Origin: an uncultured Collinsella sp.
GTDB lineage: Bacteria > Actinomycetota > Coriobacteriia > Coriobacteriales > Coriobacteriaceae
DNA length: 6,272 nucleotides
Direction: 5' to 3'
Assembly (NCBI GenBank): GCA_900555225.1
Contig: USKL01000090.1
Span: 1 to 6,272 of the forward strand
The notes under the pieces were generated by a model that was given only the letters and a program-made list of their open reading frames with translations, was not told where the DNA came from and ran no database searches. A program made the translations under genes and the position numbers. This document shows, one piece after another, positions 5,010 through 6,272 of this stretch. Position 1 is the first letter of the stretch; every line of letters starts with the position of its first letter.

Positions 5010-6272
5010 ATGGCTATGGACGACCTTTTTTCTGCTTCGACGCGCGAGCGTTCCTTTAAAAATGCGCCGCTCGCGGTGCGCATGCGGCCCAATTCGCTCG
5101 ACGAGTATGTGGGCCAGCAAAAGGCCGTCGGTAAGGGCTCGTGGTTGCGTGCCGCAATTGAGCACGACGTGCTGTCGAGTGTGATTCTGTACGGGCCGGC
5201 CGGTACGGGCAAGACGACGCTGGCACATATTATCGCCAACCATACCAAGAGTGAGTTTGTCGAAGTCAGCGCCGTGACGGGCACCGTAAAGGATCTTCGC
5301 CGCGTGATTGACGAGGCCAAGACGCGTCTGAATACGTACGACCGTCGCACCATCCTGTTTATCGACGAGATTCATCGCTTCAATAAAGCGCAGCAGGATG
5401 CCTTCCTGCCCTTCGTGGAAAAGGGAAGCATCATCCTCATCGGCGCCACCACGGAGAACCCGTCCTTTGAGGTGAACGGGGCGCTGCTGTCCCGATGCAA
5501 GGTGTTCGTGCTGAAGGCGCTGCAAAAAGAAGAGGTGGTGAGCCTGCTGAAGCGGGCCATCCGGGATCCTCGGGGCTACGGGGATAAGGATATCGTCATC
5601 ACCGATGAAATGCTGGGGGCCGTTGCCGTGTTTTCCGGGGGCGATGCCCGGTCGGCGCTGTCCACCTTGGAAATGCTGATTCTCAACGGAGACTACTATA
5701 CGGAGGAGGACGGGCGCCAGCGCATCACGGTGACCAAAGACACCTTCGAGCAGTGCACTTCCAAGAAAATGCTTTTGTACGATAAAGATGGGGAGGAGCA
5801 CTACAACCTGATTTCCGCTGCGGATGCGGCGGTGTACTGGCTGGCGCGCATGCTGGAAGCGGGGGAGGATCCCCTCTACGTGGCGCGGCGGGTGACTCGT
5901 TTCGCCGCAGAGGATGTGGGTCTGGCGGATCCGCGTGCCATGGAAATCGCCATTGCCGCCTACCAGGCCTGCCACTTCATCGGCATGCCGGAGTGCTCGG
6001 TGCACCTGACGGAGGCGGTGATCTACCTGTCCCTGGCACCGAAGTCCAACGCCATGGAGACAGCCTATTTCGCGGCGCGGGACGATGCCCGGCAGCACCT
6101 GCAGGAACCGGTGCCGCTGCACATCCGGAACGCATCCACCAAGCTCATGAAGGAGCTGGATTACGGAAAGGGCTACAAGTACGCCCATGATTTTGAGGAA
6201 AAAGTCACCGCCATGCAGTGCCTGCCGGATTCCCTAAAGGATCGGCAGTACTACAACCCGCCCACGCCGGAG
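5010..6272 (+). CDS. rarA: Replication-associated recombination protein A (RarA/MgsA), 3' truncated and apparently chimeric
   Basis: AAA+ ATPase of the RarA/MgsA/WRNIP1 family, which acts at stalled replication forks and DNA ends with the replisome and SSB. The frame is open for 421 codons to the window edge without a stop. Motifs in order: APLAVRMRP (19-27), Walker [10 protein letters not shown] (62-70), Walker [10 protein letters not shown] (116-124), sensor 1 GATTENPSF (145-153), SR (161-162) with the likely arginine finger, GDARSAL (211-217) as the sensor 2 region, then the tetramerisation domain with [10 protein letters not shown] (257-266), [15 protein letters not shown] (276-290), LAPKSNA (342-348) and KLMKEL (378-383). 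Relative to E. coli RarA, about 15-25 C-terminal residues are missing off the edge. Two oddities: codon usage and protein style change near codons 117-135, and about nine conserved residues are absent at codons 270-271. The start is uncertain: ATGs at 5001, 5010 and 5016 are all in frame, none with a strong ribosome binding site; MDDLF from 5016 also fits the family. Confidence 0.9.
   Translation, partial: MAMDDLFSASTRERSFKNAPLAVRMRPNSLDEYVGQQKAVGKGSWLRAAIEHDVLSSVILYGPAGTGKTTLAHIIANHTKSEFVEVSAVTGTVKDLRRVIDEAKTRLNTYDRRTILFIDEIHRFNKAQQDAFLPFVEKGSIILIGATTENPSFEVNGALLSRCKVFVLKALQKEEVVSLLKRAIRDPRGYGDKDIVITDEMLGAVAVFSGGDARSALSTLEMLILNGDYYTEEDGRQRITVTKDTFEQCTSKKMLLYDKDGEEHYNLISAADAAVYWLARMLEAGEDPLYVARRVTRFAAEDVGLADPRAMEIAIAAYQACHFIGMPECSVHLTEAVIYLSLAPKSNAMETAYFAARDDARQHLQEPVPLHIRNASTKLMKELDYGKGYKYAHDFEEKVTAMQCLPDSLKDRQYYNPPTPE

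Noticed and set aside
4941..6188. A 1248-base open frame on the minus strand
   Set aside because: It lies antisense to rarA, whose plus-strand frame has all the AAA+ and tetramerisation motifs. The minus-strand product has no recognisable motif, and long antisense frames are expected in GC-rich genes.

Overview
The window looks like a stretch of a Coriobacteriia chromosome, most likely Collinsella or a close relative. This is inferred from the moderately high GC content, the codon preference (CGC/CGT for Arg, GGC for Gly) and the actinobacterial style of the N-terminal RarA sequence. No rRNA, tRNA, CRISPR array, insertion sequence or phage gene was seen. All six protein genes lie on the plus strand.

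Layout: a rho-independent terminator of a gene outside the window (30-67) is followed by an AT-rich leader with a possible promoter. Next come lspA (lipoprotein signal peptidase) and an RluA/RluD-type pseudouridine synthase, joined by a TAATG overlap. A promoter-like stretch then precedes a membrane-embedded processive family 2 glycosyltransferase, which ends at a strong 16-bp terminator hairpin. Immediately after the hairpin is a small A24 prepilin peptidase-like gene with a near-perfect ribosome binding site, then an HD-domain dGTPase-like phosphohydrolase. The last gene is rarA (mgsA), an AAA+ replication-stress ATPase, which runs off the right edge without a stop codon.

How the genes relate: lspA and rluD form one translationally coupled pair. 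The glycosyltransferase appears to be its own transcription unit. The peptidase and dGTPase are closely spaced and probably co-transcribed. dGTPase and rarA both concern nucleotide supply and replication, but the link is only by position.

The most notable signal is in rarA. Its first ~125 codons match the rest of the window in style. From about the Walker B motif onward, both codon usage and protein signature change abruptly to a Firmicutes/Negativicutes-like type. This 3' part also lacks about nine residues of a highly conserved RarA block. It is either a cross-phylum recombinant allele or an assembly chimera at a contig end; the sequence alone cannot decide, but the artefact is the more likely explanation. 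Apart from this, the window is ordinary housekeeping and envelope content, and I found no convincing new multi-gene system.
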